A stretch of DNA of 64,000 nt from positions 763,830 through 827,829 of the forward strand of contig RHPI01001116.1 of the NCBI GenBank assembly GCA_009103225.1. The letters are read 5' to 3'. Below the pieces are notes generated by a model. That model ran no database searches, had not been told where the DNA came from, and worked only from the letters and a program-made list of their open reading frames with translations. Positions 12,898 to 24,700 of this stretch are shown one piece after another. Both the position numbers and the translations under genes were made by a program. This DNA is from Chlorokybus atmophyticus. Taxonomy: Eukaryota; Streptophyta; Chlorokybophyceae; Chlorokybales; Chlorokybaceae. Each line of letters begins with the position of its first letter. Position 1 is the stretch's first letter.

Positions 12898-14192
12898 GAG
12901 GGGCACATGTGCCGTTGTCGTCGGCAGTGTTGTTGGGTATTACTATTGCTTCTTTATGCATTAGGCGTTATGTATCGCTACTCATATTTGGTACATGCTT
13001 GACGTTGTTGATGTTACCAGTTACGAGAGGAGTACAGGTAGAAGAAGGTATGTGAAACTGTGCAACTTTGCGCAGTGATAGACATTGTAAAAAGCTATAA
13101 AGCCGGTTGTCATTAAGTTCTTGGAAGAATGTACAATTGCTGTATACATTGCAATTGGGTGTCGGTTATGCCTGCCATGCTGTACAGGATATACGAGGTG
13201 CTGTGTGGTGCAAGCAAAAACTGTCAATAAGGGTGAAATGCAATAGGGTTTGTTAGAGTAGTACTAAGCTGCGGCACAGTCCAAACTGTCTGTGTTCTTT
13301 GATAGTACAATCCACAACCATTCTGGTAACGTGACTCTTCTTGCTTGGTCGCTTCTGCATTTGCTCTCACTTTGTTTGAGTATGATCGATGGTCGTTAAG
13401 TTTCCGCACACGCCCATGAGGTTGTGGTCTTAAAAACCTGGGCTACAATTGAGACTCTGCATTATTTTGTCTGGGCGGTGTACAAAGCATGCAATGCGGA
13501 AGTGTGCACCAATGCGGAAGTGTGCAAGTGGCAGGACTGACTGATCGCTCTCACTCTCTCTTACCAAAACAGCCAATCAAAAGCAGGACAGTGATGACGC
13601 ATCTCAGTAGTACCCACAGTTATGACTGGTTGTTGTTGCGCTGGCTATTGTTTGGTTTAGCTGGTGTTGGTCGCTGCTGTGAACTGTAGGTCCAGTCATA
13701 TAACACTAGTAGACTGGTATTGCTTTATATGTTTTGGATTTCATACCCACAGCCAGTATGTCAGAGTGCTTTGGTTCGGGCGCATTACACTCTTATAGCA
13801 TACCCTCTTCTGTACACACCCACTGAGAAAACGACAACCAGCACATGGGGCCAGCGGGAAGCAGAGCAGCCCACATGCCCTTATGTGAGAACTAGAACCT
13901 GTTGAGCTATACAATCTAGGGTAGAGAACCATTACTATAACTAGATAAAGGGGGGTAAAACAATCTGATTGTCAAGCTAACCTGAGGAAAATGACTAAAA
14001 CTAACACTGCTCCACTGACAGCGCCCGCTAAAGGGTGCCAATCACATGCCATATGACAATGACAACCAATGGGCAGGATGACGGCTTAATGCTGAGGCCA
14101 ATGGCTAGCAACAGCAAGGGCTTACATGGATAGACAGCCCTGTTGCTGGCTGGTAGGATTGACACCACAACGACAACATTGGGCAGGTCGGG
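12898..14192. other. Convergent intergenic region, GH1 to DPE2
   Basis: This separates the 3' ends of two convergent genes and should hold both 3' UTRs. No conserved ORF, repeat or RNA gene was recognised. Confidence 0.5.
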
Positions 14193-17100
14193 TTACGGTG
14201 TTGTATCCAGCGAGGGCAACTCGGTGGGTTGACATCGCCCCGACCTTAGTACCATCTCCTGCAGCGTGGCGCCAAACACCCTGTCGCGCCTTAGGTCCTC
14301 CAGCGTGATGTGTACGCGGAACCGCCAGTAGTGTTTTGGGTTTGTTGGGTCGTTGATGGTCTCGTCCTTGGCGGGCCGGTTGTTGTACGCGTCGGAGAGT
14401 GCGAGGAGGTCCTGCAGTGGGAAGATGGCCCATATAGAGGGTGAGTCCAGGTGCTGTTGGACGATGAGGCTGGCGACGTGTGGCGTGCATGTCTCCGGCG
14501 GGTCTTTTCCCACTTCTTGGTGGAGTTGTTGGGCGTAGAAGCGACCGCTGCGAGCCTTGTCCTCCTCCCACCAGAACCGCGTGGTGGACGTGTCGTGGCA
14601 CGAGGGCGCGCACACAGTGAGGTACTCGTACTCGTCCGGCGTGCCAAACTCCTCTGTGGAACTGTTGGGCATCCGCTGGATGCGGAGGCCGAGGAGGCCG
14701 AGCTCGTTCAACACGGGAGGCACGCAGTCGGGGATCATGCCGAGGTCCTCGCCGCAGACAAGCATGTCCGACGACTTCATCAGCACAGGGAGCGTCTTCA
14801 GGGCGTTCGACCTCCACAACTCGTCCTGCCGCTCAAAGAAGTACGACTGCAGACAACAGCACGTAAGCAATCACACACGCCCATGCGCATATGCATGTGT
14901 GCACACAACAGACTCCTGCACTTCAACTACCCAGCAAACACCCGCGCACGCACGCACGCACGCATGTGCATACGCACCCACGCGCACTCAATACACACTG
15001 ATTGCACACATAACAAGCTCTACAACACTCCCAACTAGCACCTGGTACAATCGACGTAGGGCCTGCTTGTTGAAGTCATCCAGCTCTTCCCAGCTGGATG
15101 TCCGGAACATATGGATGGACGGGTAGAACAGATGCGGGTCTTCCGGATCTCGTAGCAATGCAACATTCTGTCTCAGAGCCATCAAGCCTTTCCGGATAAC
15201 CTGCAACTCGAGCCGCAAGAACTCGGGGGCGCTCTCGTCCACCTTTGTAGCTTCCACGATCTTCTTCTCAGTGCTGTACTCTTCTTTCAACCTGCAACAA
15301 AACAACACAGTCAAAAATACTACACGCCAACAGCGCTTGCAGTGCACACAAGAATCAAGTCAGGAATCAACCTGAAGCGTTGAGGTGCAAACTCCTCGAG
15401 GTACTTCAGCGTGACGTCATGCGCTCGTGGTCCAAAGGTGTCCTGTATGTGTTGCCACCTGATATACGGCATCGTGAGACGGTCAAAGTCCCACACGCCC
15501 TGCGACTCCAACTCGCTCTGGGTGAGGGGAAGCGAGGGGCGGAACCGGCCCAGGAGACCGGTGGTGCAGTGGCCCGGAATCTCCCATATACGGAAGAACC
15601 CGAGGATGTGGTCGATGCGGTAGGCAGTGAAGTACTTGGCCATCTGCAGACACGTGTTACAGTGCGTGTGCGCCAGTGCGCGTCTGAGACAAGCCGTTGC
15701 GGACTCGAGGACAAAGGAGTAATGTCATGTGGTCAGTGGCTATGCATCATCACCTGTGATAGTCTTGACCTCCACCATGCGTAATTGTCTTTGGCCATCT
15801 CTTCCCAGTTGTATGTTGGAAAGCCCCAGTTCTGACCATTGGGATCGAAGTAGTCCGGCGGTGCCCCTGCTAGGACGTGTCACACAACATGCCCTCAACA
15901 TGAAGTGATTGCATGCTACATTTACCTGTTGACATGTGCATTCTGAAGAGGGTTGGGTAGAGCCAGGTGTCCACGCTGGCCCGGTCTACTCCTATAGGCA
16001 AGTCACCCTTCACCACAACCCTGTGGTCACGTGCATACTCGGTGGCCTCTAACAGCTGTGTGACAGAGCAACCATCGTTAACATGCGACCTGTTCCCTCC
16101 TCCTCAACAACACGTTGTCCGTTACCTGTTGATGCAATTTGAACTGCAGGTAGTACTGGAAGGCAATGGCTGCGTAGTGGTCAGTCCCGGGTGCGGTGAG
16201 GCGGTCCAGCTGCATAGAAGGTGTCAACACAGCAAAATCCAACAGAACTTGTGACGAAACACCTCACCTTCTCACTTGTGACATTTGCATATGAGCCCCA
16301 GTTCCAATGTTCTGATGACCCAAATAGATTTCGCAAGAAGCAGAAAGCAGCATATGGTTGTAGCCATGCCTGCACGACGTATATTATGAGTCCAACACAT
16401 AGTTGCCATGCGAAGCTGTGTTGACAAGCAGTGTTGGAAGCAGGTGGTTGTATATAAGGCGCAATAGCAGGCACACACCTTGTTGTCTTCGTAGAATGCC
16501 TTGAACTCATCTGTTTCAAGATCAGAGCCTTTATGCAAGTCATAAACCTTGCGAGCAATCCTCAACTTTGTCTGCATCGTCTTCTCATAGTCAACATGCT
16601 CCTGATCCAGCTCTTTGCGAGCGCTCTCAATCTCTTCCTGCCAAGACGACACTTCTTGTATCATGCCAAGGATACCAAATGGCAAGCAGGGGAGCAGCAG
16701 CGGCGATGAGTGTGTATGTGCCACCCCTCAGCAGATGCTCAAGTCACACACCCGAATGTCAGTTGGAAGATCAGGCGCCAAAGCTTGCAAGCGCAGATAG
16801 AGCGGATGAAGTGCGTACACTGATAGCGAGCTGCACAACAACGAGAGAAATGGTTGATTAGCCTAAACGCACGACAACAGGAGACCAAGAACTGGTACAC
16901 TGCTCTGGATGGCAGACGATAGCGGTCACATAAGGTAGACACTTACGCCCACACCTGACAATAAATGCCTACTGTGCACGCGCTCTTGAGCATGCATATG
17001 GGACGGAATGGACAGCTATGCTTACCTGTAAGGGTATGAATCCCACCACATCTGATGGACAGATGTGTCGTTGATGGGAAGAAGCTGTATCAACCTGAAT

Positions 17101-19360
17101 CCCCAAGTCTGAACACACAGCAAATGGTGCAAGTTATTAGTCAAACAAGTCGCACTTCGCAAAACCACGCACAGTTCCCTTAGCATCAACTGGCTGAAAC
17201 GTACATCAGCCAAATCGACAAGCAACTTGAGATCGAGGAACTCGCCAGCACCCACGCTCTCTGTTGTGCGCATAGAGAACACCGGTATGGCAACACCTGC
17301 CCCTCGCCAAGGAACCATCTGCAGCAACGGATGACACGTTATTCGCAGTTTGGTTGTGCTTTGTTTTCCACATTTCAGCCTGCCTTTACCGGATAGATCA
17401 GTTTGACACTCACTTCTACACTTTTGCACGAACTATGGCAATATTGGGTCGCGACAATGTATAACATGTGAGGCCCAAATCACAGAGAGCCATGACTGAG
17501 AGTGTCTCGGTGAGGCTCATACCCGCACGTGTGAGTCCTGCACGACAAGCATGTTTGCACGCTTCGTGCACTTCTCATCCAACACAAGCTCCCGGTCTGG
17601 TCCCTGCTCGTGGAGCTCCAGCCCTTCCGCATCCTTCAGCGAGTACCGATACGTGTGGTCTAATTAAGGACACGCACAGCTATGGAGTAATAAAACACGG
17701 ACATGAACAAACCCACAAGACGCATGAGTGGATATCTTATGGGGAAGTGGCTACGCGAGAACACGGCCTCCCCTCGCCAGTAAGGCGTGTCTTCGTACAA
17801 CCGCAGCGCGCTGCACTTTGCCCATTCACCCAGCACCTTATTACTGCCCGCCACATACACCTGAGAACATTTCCAAAAGCGGTGTTTGATGGTCCAGGCC
17901 TAAGCACTACGCAGGTTACTCTTCTATTTCAAACGTCGCTTCACACAACACCGCCACAGCTGCGTGCCTGAAACTCACCTTTTGATCGGGTTCCAACTGC
18001 GCGCACGCCACCACAAACCGGACCAACACTTGATCTGGACAATGCTCTTGTAAGTGACAGACAGACAAAACACATAGTTGCTAAAATGCCCCATGGCCAC
18101 AAGCCCTGCTCAGAGTGACAGCAACCACAATGTTATATGTGGTGTTGTACGTTTCTTCCAAACCTTGTGAGTCTGACACTGATGGAGTCGAGGGCAATTC
18201 TTCCATGATTTGGCGCTCGCGATTGCCGAAAACCACCTTCTTGAATGCTGCTCGTCTAAGCAGGTTTTCGGGTGCAGCACCTTCCTGCAGTTCAATGCAG
18301 GAGATGCCTTTCAACAACCGTTTGAACAATTTGTCGAGGACCAGTACAATAACCAAACCCAATTGGCGTACCTGCCAAGTATCATACATGTCGACTACAT
18401 CACCATCCTTGAGATGCTCCGGAAGGACAAACTTGCGCATGTCACCAGCTTCCCATTTGAGCACGTTCATTTTCTCGTCCACGAGCACGTACTGGTACTC
18501 GACGGGCGCGCCGGCTGTGACTATAGTAGTTGCTTGCCAGTACAGCTCGTCTCCCTTGTGAGTGGGTGTCATCCACAACCCCTGCGCATAAGAATTGCTG
18601 TATGGAGAAGAAAACCTAGCGAAGCAAATGCGCACACAATTGCAGCAAACCATGCAGCTACCGTCAACAGATCACGTTCAAACAAAACTAAGCATTGCAT
18701 ATAGTGAAGTAGCCGGCAACTCGCTATCAACGGCGTGCAGCAAGACTTGACCCGAGTGTGAGACAATGCAATCATCTTGGTGGAAAGCAACATTGCACAA
18801 ACGCCAAGCTGCGTGGACAAGTTCACAGAACACTCACTGCAGCTGCACAACCCTAACTGAGCTGCCCACTGCCAAAGCGACCGAGCATGTTCCACTGACC
18901 GGATGGTTGTTCGCAAAATGCAATTGGGCCTGGAGAGAAGTGATTTGCATAGGAGAGACACAACAGAAGCTTACCACTGCGGCAACTAGCATGCGAGACC
19001 ACGACAAGCTTACATGCATGCAATGCACCATTCCATTGACCATACGTCAGGTAACTGCTTCATCAGCTACGACCCAACCTCTCCGGCCCAATCCAGTGCA
19101 GAGGACAGCTCCAGCGGCATGCTAGAGAGGAGACACATGCACACACGCTCAAGCAGCACCTTCTTGACGTTGCCGCCGCCCAAGACCTGGCTGGGTCCAC
19201 AGACCATGAGGTTCTGTCCCCAGACTGTCATGAACTTGATAGAGAAGCGCAGCGCCACCCGCTTCTTGATGATGGAGGAGGGAGCGATGCTCGACCTCAC
19301 AGATGGAGACGACAGCGGCGCCGCCGCCTCCTGCAACGGCGGCGCCATCGCCACCACCAT
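14193..19360 (-). CDS. DPE2: 4-alpha-glucanotransferase, DPE2 type (CBM20-CBM20-GH77)
   Basis: Cytosolic disproportionating enzyme 2. In plants it moves one glucosyl unit of maltose onto a soluble heteroglycan and releases glucose, the main exit route for starch breakdown products. About 969 aa in 17 exons, read downward: 19360-19145, 18581-18372, 18284-18164, 18046-17979, 17860-17736, 17652-17523, 17318-17205, 17108-17026, 16830-16752, 16637-16479, 16369-16268, 16209-16126, 16055-15926, 15866-15754, 15643-15372, 15291-15042 and 14846-14193. Exons 1-3 form the first CBM20 (WGQNLMVCGPSQVLGGGNVK) and exons 4-6 the second. GH77 follows from exon 7 (VPWRGAGVAIPVFS). The catalytic Asp is in AYRIDHILGFFR, the acid/base Glu in CGEDLGM, and the third carboxylate in PSCHDTST. 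Length and domain order match plant DPE2. The ATG at 19360 is the first in frame. Intron 5 is AT-AC. Intron 3 has a weak donor (GTTTGG), so that junction is the least certain. Confidence 0.93.
17653..17735 (-). other. U12-type AT-AC intron in DPE2
   Basis: This is an 83-nt intron between exons 5 and 6. On the minus strand it begins ATATCC, contains TCCTTAAT (17663-17670, a near-perfect U12 branch-point box) with 11 nt after its second A, and ends CACAC. Splicing there gives FPIRYRYSLKD, matching the FPIKYKY stretch of plant DPE2 in the second CBM20, with correct phase (2 nt + 1 nt). The best GT-AG alternative would insert nine residues into a conserved strand. Confidence 0.8.
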
Positions 19361-19667
19361 CGCCGCCCAACTCCTAGACGCCGCCACAGCCACAAAGACA
19401 CATTACACAGCCGAGACTGACTCACCAGCTCACGCAACACACTGCATTGACCATGTGAATCAACCATCACCTGAACAAGTGAACTAAATCTAGAAGTGTA
19501 TGATTCATAATACTGCTGCAAGCAAACAGAACAAATATCTGCAAAAAGAATCTATGCATGATCGCTGAGTTTGTTGGCGGCGGCGTTGGCGGGGACGGCG
19601 GCGGTGTCGTCAGGGACATTGTGGTTGTCGTCGTCGTCCTGCTTGAGGAGTCGCACTGGCCTCTTGA
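19361..19667. promoter_or_regulatory. Head-to-head intergenic region, DPE2 / Trx f
   Basis: The start codons of DPE2 (minus) and the thioredoxin (plus) are about 307 bp apart with no other gene between. This is short enough for a shared bidirectional promoter, unless either gene has a distal 5' non-coding exon. No TATA box or known motif was identified. The part near the thioredoxin start is rich in GGC/GTC triplets. Confidence 0.45.
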
Positions 19668-20958
19668 ATGATGCAGGTTGCGGTGCTGCCCGCCGTTGTA
19701 GCTGCGCCTGTGAGCGCCAGATGGACGGGGGTGGCGAGGATGTCGTCGCCGTCGTCGTCCAGGAGGGTGGCGGCGACGACGACGTCATTGTCCTCTTTCA
19801 GCGGCAGGAGGCTTTCGCTGCAGTTGCGGCGGAGTCAACACCCTCGTAGCGCACGCGTGGTGGCCATGGCTGAAGGCGTCCCTGCTGCCAAAGAGGAGGT
19901 GGAGGTGAAGGCAGAGGAGGTGAAGGCGGAGGCGGAGGCGGAGGTGGAGGTGGAGGAGGAGTGCGACCTCGCGGATGCCCCCAGCGTCCCCGCCGCCGAC
20001 GCCACCGACGAGCCCGACTACGAGATCAGAGAGATCAACAAGGACAACTTCCATGAGATGGTCCGCAGCGCAGGCACCAAGCTGGTCGTCGTGGACTTCT
20101 TCACAGACTGGTGCGTGGGCTTTGTGCATGCGTGGGTTTTTTCCTTCTTGCATGCTCCGGCAGACACTTCAGTGCATGTCCTGTGCACGCGCGTTCGTAT
20201 GTTGCATTCCATGTGCGTAGTAGGCAGTTTCTCCAACCGAAACACGCGACATGCTTGCTGCGAGCAGCACGAGTGCTATGTTGCATCATGCGAAACTTCA
20301 TGTTTCAAGCTTATTACAGCTGATCAGTACATTGCAACTCACACAGCTGGGCGCCATAACCATGCTTCGCGCTGTTGTTGCAAGCAGTCTTGTCCTCCAG
20401 TCCATATGCAGAGCAGTTGGAATGCAATGCACCAATTGTGAGTACGACTTGTGTAACTCTGTGCAACAGAGCTTGGTTGCGTTTACAACATGGTTGCTGG
20501 CGTTTTTCATGCGTGTTTGTGTCTTTGCTGCCTTGATGGTTCTTGCATGCGTTGTGGATGCTGGATACTTTTGTCATAGCTGCTTATTTTCTGCGTGCAG
20601 GTGCGGTCCGTGCAAGTTGATGTACCCAAAGCTGGTTGAGCTCAGCAAGGACTACGCCGGGCGAGTGACCTTTTTTAAGTTCAACTGCAACCAATACAAC
20701 AAGGTCAGTGATAATGGTCTGACGTTTGCATGTTGTCGCACACTCTGCGCGCGCGCACATTTGGCACAGCAGCAAGTATGCACATTGTGTGAACATGTTG
20801 GGTTGTTGTGTGTCTCCCAGCCTATCGCCAAGGAGCTTGAGATCAAAGTTGTCCCCACCTTCCATGTTTACAAGCGCGGCGAGCGCATCCAGGTTGTGGG
20901 CGGCGCGAAGCTCGACAAGATTATTGAAGCCATTGACGAGTCCCTCACTCCAGCTTAG
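19668..20958 (+). CDS. Thioredoxin f-type, plastid-targeted
   Basis: Chloroplast thioredoxin of the f type. It is reduced by ferredoxin-thioredoxin reductase in the light and activates Calvin-cycle and other plastid enzymes. 227 aa in three exons: 19668-20110, 20601-20703 and 20821-20958. Residues 1 to about 65 form a Ser/Arg/Ala-rich, acid-poor leader typical of a transit peptide. A very acidic Glu/Ala/Val linker follows (about 66-110), then the thioredoxin fold. The redox motif WCGPCK is split by intron 1 after the second base of the Trp codon. KFNCNQYNK keeps the extra cysteine characteristic of Trx f, and KVVPTFHVYK holds the cis-proline. GAKLDKIIEAI is also f-like. Trx y or x types lack the CNQ-NK feature. 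A second ATG at 19671 is equally possible. Confidence 0.92.
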
Positions 20959-21777
20959 ACTTCTCCAGCATCGCTAGATGGTATGGCAAACAGCTGCGAT
21001 ACATTGACCTCATTATCAGTTATGGTTGTTGATCAAGCAAGATATAAGCAACATGTTTAAAGCAGCGTGTGACAGATGGTTCACGTGAGCGCGTGCGAGG
21101 GTGTCTGCCTCTGTGCATGCTCATGTATGTGTACAATAGATAGTATGGTACATTAGTCACATGCAAGGTGTCAAGCACACATGTGCTTGTTTGGTATTGT
21201 CATGCGTGTAGGATGATTTGCATGTGGCGACGGTCCATGCATGCCTTGATGCATCCTCACTACAATAGTGACACCGCTGCTGACATGAACCTTCCAGCAG
21301 GAATTAATTATTGGTCAGCGGTCTGCAACTTGCTGTGTTGCTGTCTATCCCTTTGCAAGTCACACTCCGCAGGGCAATCGGGTTCAGGGGGGCCATAACA
21401 CTTGATGTGAGAAGCACGTTGGGAAATGTTTGTGCCTTTTTTGCAGACCACGCTTTGCTGCTGCAGGCATGTCATGGGATGCTTACCTGCCCACAATCAC
21501 AAGGTTTGGGGCAGGTACACAATACGCGTGCACTGCATGGTTGGTCGTGAAAGTCATTATGAAGTCATTAGGCAACAGGGATGTGCAAGGTAGCAGTCAC
21601 AGCGCAAGATATAAATAAATCGCTGCCCCCTCAGTTACTAGCTACTATTGGGAGCGATTTAAAAACAAAACTGGGTTTGCTGGAGATTCGTGCAAAGACC
21701 ATCCCACTGCTGGTGTACAGGACTGCACAAGGCTGCAGCATTGATAACCAATCACTCCACAAATCTATTTAGTACAA
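20959..21777. other. Convergent intergenic region, Trx f to sugar dehydrogenase
   Basis: This should contain the 3' UTRs of the two flanking genes. No exon, RNA gene or notable repeat was recognised. Confidence 0.5.
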
Positions 21778-24700
21778 CTATGCATCATAGCCAAGCTGCA
21801 CCCTCTCCAACACTGCAGTGGTCAACGCACTGTCATTATGCGACGTCACGGCCAAACCCGCGGTGAAGGGGGCAGACATGTTAACAGGATTGGGTTGTTG
21901 TGTCGAGACCAAAGTCCATGCAGCCCCGTCGCTAGAGACATAACCCGACACTTGGGTCCTATCGGCAACTATGCGGACCCAATCCCCGGGTCCCCCTTTG
22001 CGGGTCCTAATTGAAGAAGCCTCCCCATAGTTTTGTGTCCTCCATTGGAAGCCGTTACCCGCGCCAGGACTCACCCACATCATCGCGTGCTCTTTACCTG
22101 GGTACGCGTCGGCACGTATCATCACGCCCGTTTTAGCAAACGGGTTGGTTGGTAGGATTGAAGCCACCCTCGCAATGAGTGTTAATGTGTTCACAGGTTG
22201 CAACCGCACGTAAGCATAGTGGAACTCGTCGGTCGTGAGCCAGATATCCGTCCCCGAGGCGCGGATAGTGAATGTGTCTCCTTGTTGTTGGGTGCTTCCC
22301 GCTAAGCCAACGGACCCAACATCACGGCGGGTCCACACTAACACGGGTGGGGGTGGCGGTGGAGGTGGGGGAGGTGGTATCATCTTTGGAGGTGCACTTG
22401 TTGCGGGTGCAGTGGCGGGTGCAGTGCTTGTTTTGACTGTAAAGTGGCTGAAGTCCGCTTGTCCAAGCACCCGATTGTCGTGGCTCGTGACGGCGAGTCC
22501 AACATATAGTCCAGCTAGCGTCCCCGCAAAGTTGCGCACGCTCGGGCCTATTTGCTTCCACCTCACTCCATCAACAGCCCCGTACGCAGTGATACTATTC
22601 TTACTCGCCGTCAAACGGACCCAATACTGACTGCTTGCTTTGGGTCCGTTGTAAAAAGTTGGGGTCTGACCCTTTGCAGCACGAACCTGAAACCCAACAC
22701 CGTTTGCGGCCGACACGAGCACCATCGCGTGTGCCGAAGACGGGTACAACCCCACTCTGATCATGATACCCGCCTTGGCCCACGGGTCCGTGTTGGCTAT
22801 GTTGGACACATACGCGTAGACCTCGAGTGTATCAGCCACCCCAACCTTCAGATACGCATAGTGGAAGGCGTCGGCACCCTTCCATATGTCTCTCCCCGCA
22901 CCCGACACAGTGATAGTACTAGCATCACTACTCGACGTGAACGCCGATCCGGGGAACCCAACATTCCCCACATCCACACTATTCCACCCCTCCGGCAGCC
23001 CCCTCGACGTGGCATTGTACGTGGCAGTATACACTCTCTTGCCCGCCATCGCTGCTTGCACGTTGTGCACGCGTTCCAACCCGTCGTTCCAACCCACGAA
23101 AGCGTACAGCACGCCGTTGAGAGCAAAGCTGTCGGTGGCGCCGAGGGTGATGGCGGAGTTGGCTAAAGAGGGTATGTGGAAGGGAGAGCGGTGCGTGGTG
23201 GAACCGGCGGTGAGGACGGCGGCCACGGGAGTAGACTCCAACTGGACCTGGAGAGGGTAGGTGAGTGAGGGAGGTGTACAAGATGTGCATGCCTGTGTGC
23301 ATGTGCGCGCATGTGAGCGTGTGTGTGCATGCTTGGGGTGCACACGTGAGCATGAGTGTGTGCACATGCACGTACGCATGCGCATGCGCATGGGTGTGAT
23401 TCTGCGCTGTTTGTGTGTGCACACACACAGACACACGCACATGTCTCTTTATGTGAGTGCACGCGGACGTGCGTGCAAGCTTGCACACATACACATGCGT
23501 GCGTGCGTATGTGCGTGTGTGCTTGCATGTGCGCGTGCATCTGCGCGCGCTTGCATGCACACACGCATGTGTGTGTATGTCTATGCATACGTTTGTGCAT
23601 GCATGCGCTAGCTGCGGGTAGCAAGCAATCCAGACAGTCATATATCCAACCTGCACGACGATCGGTCGTATGAACACGCTGGTGCTCCCGCTATACCCCT
23701 TCTCCGTGGTCACCTCCAACCTAATCTCCAGGTACGCATAGTACTCGTGATCCGGCGCGTTGAAGCTGAACCCGTTCCCGTCCATCTCCATGTAGTAGTG
23801 CAGGTGACAGGCGTCGGCGTGAACGGCGTCAGCGCAGTGGTGGATGAGGAGGGTCCAGTGGAGGAGGTCGGAGGAAGGGTGGGAGGAGGTGCCGGACACG
23901 GAGATGGACTCGCCGACGAACCAAGTCTTGGTGGAGGGAGGGGAGAGGATCACCGGGAAGGGTAGATCGGATGCGGATGCAGCAACCTACACAACAAAGG
24001 TGTGGGTACAAGTTACCACACACGCGCACGCATCATAACACAACATGGACTTGTTCGCACACTCTCCCTCACGACTCACTTGTATGGTGGTCGATGCCGT
24101 CCTCGTGTTCCCGTTGGCAGTCAGCCGCAGCGTGACGGTGTACGTGCCCGGCGTCCTGTACGTCCCCGAGAGCGCCACGGCGTCGCTGTCGCCGAACACG
24201 CCGTCGCTGTTCAGGTCCCAACTGCGAAGAAGAGACACGCCCTGCAATTGGGAACAAGTTGGCTCATGGTAATAAGTTGTGTGGGTGTGTGTCTTACCGC
24301 GGGGCCAATGGATGAGCTGCTGTCGAATTTTACGGATAAAGGAGCCGCCCCTAGCGTTGTATTCGTGGTGAAGAGTGCCAGGAGGAAGTTCTCGCTCTCG
24401 TGCGTGAGGCGATAGATCGTGCCAGCTGAACAAGAGATTGACAATGTTGTGTTACAATAAAAATAACAACACTATAATTCAACCCTACAACAAAGCGAAG
24501 ACTGTAGATTGTACCTTGTATGTCGACAACGTACAGGCCCGAGTCACCCGGCGGCCCGCTTTGTATGTCCACGACGCCGATATCGTCAAGTGCAGTAGCT
24601 GTCTGCAAGAGCCAGAGACACACATGTTGGGTTTAAGAGAACATTATCAAGTTAGCAAAAACATTATCACACACACCTTTGTGCTGTCGGGATCGCCGTT

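Noticed and set aside
14122-14817. 231-aa Arg/Pro-rich minus-strand ORF
   Set aside because: It is a shadow frame of the last DPE2 exon.
17523-17735. GT-AG alternative for DPE2 intron 5
   Set aside because: It keeps frame but inserts nine residues into a conserved CBM20 strand, and it leaves the U12 branch box and ATATCC unexplained.
23163-23673. ORFs on both strands in GT/CA-rich sequence
   Set aside because: They lie in dehydrogenase intron 10 (23248-23650), which is low-complexity.
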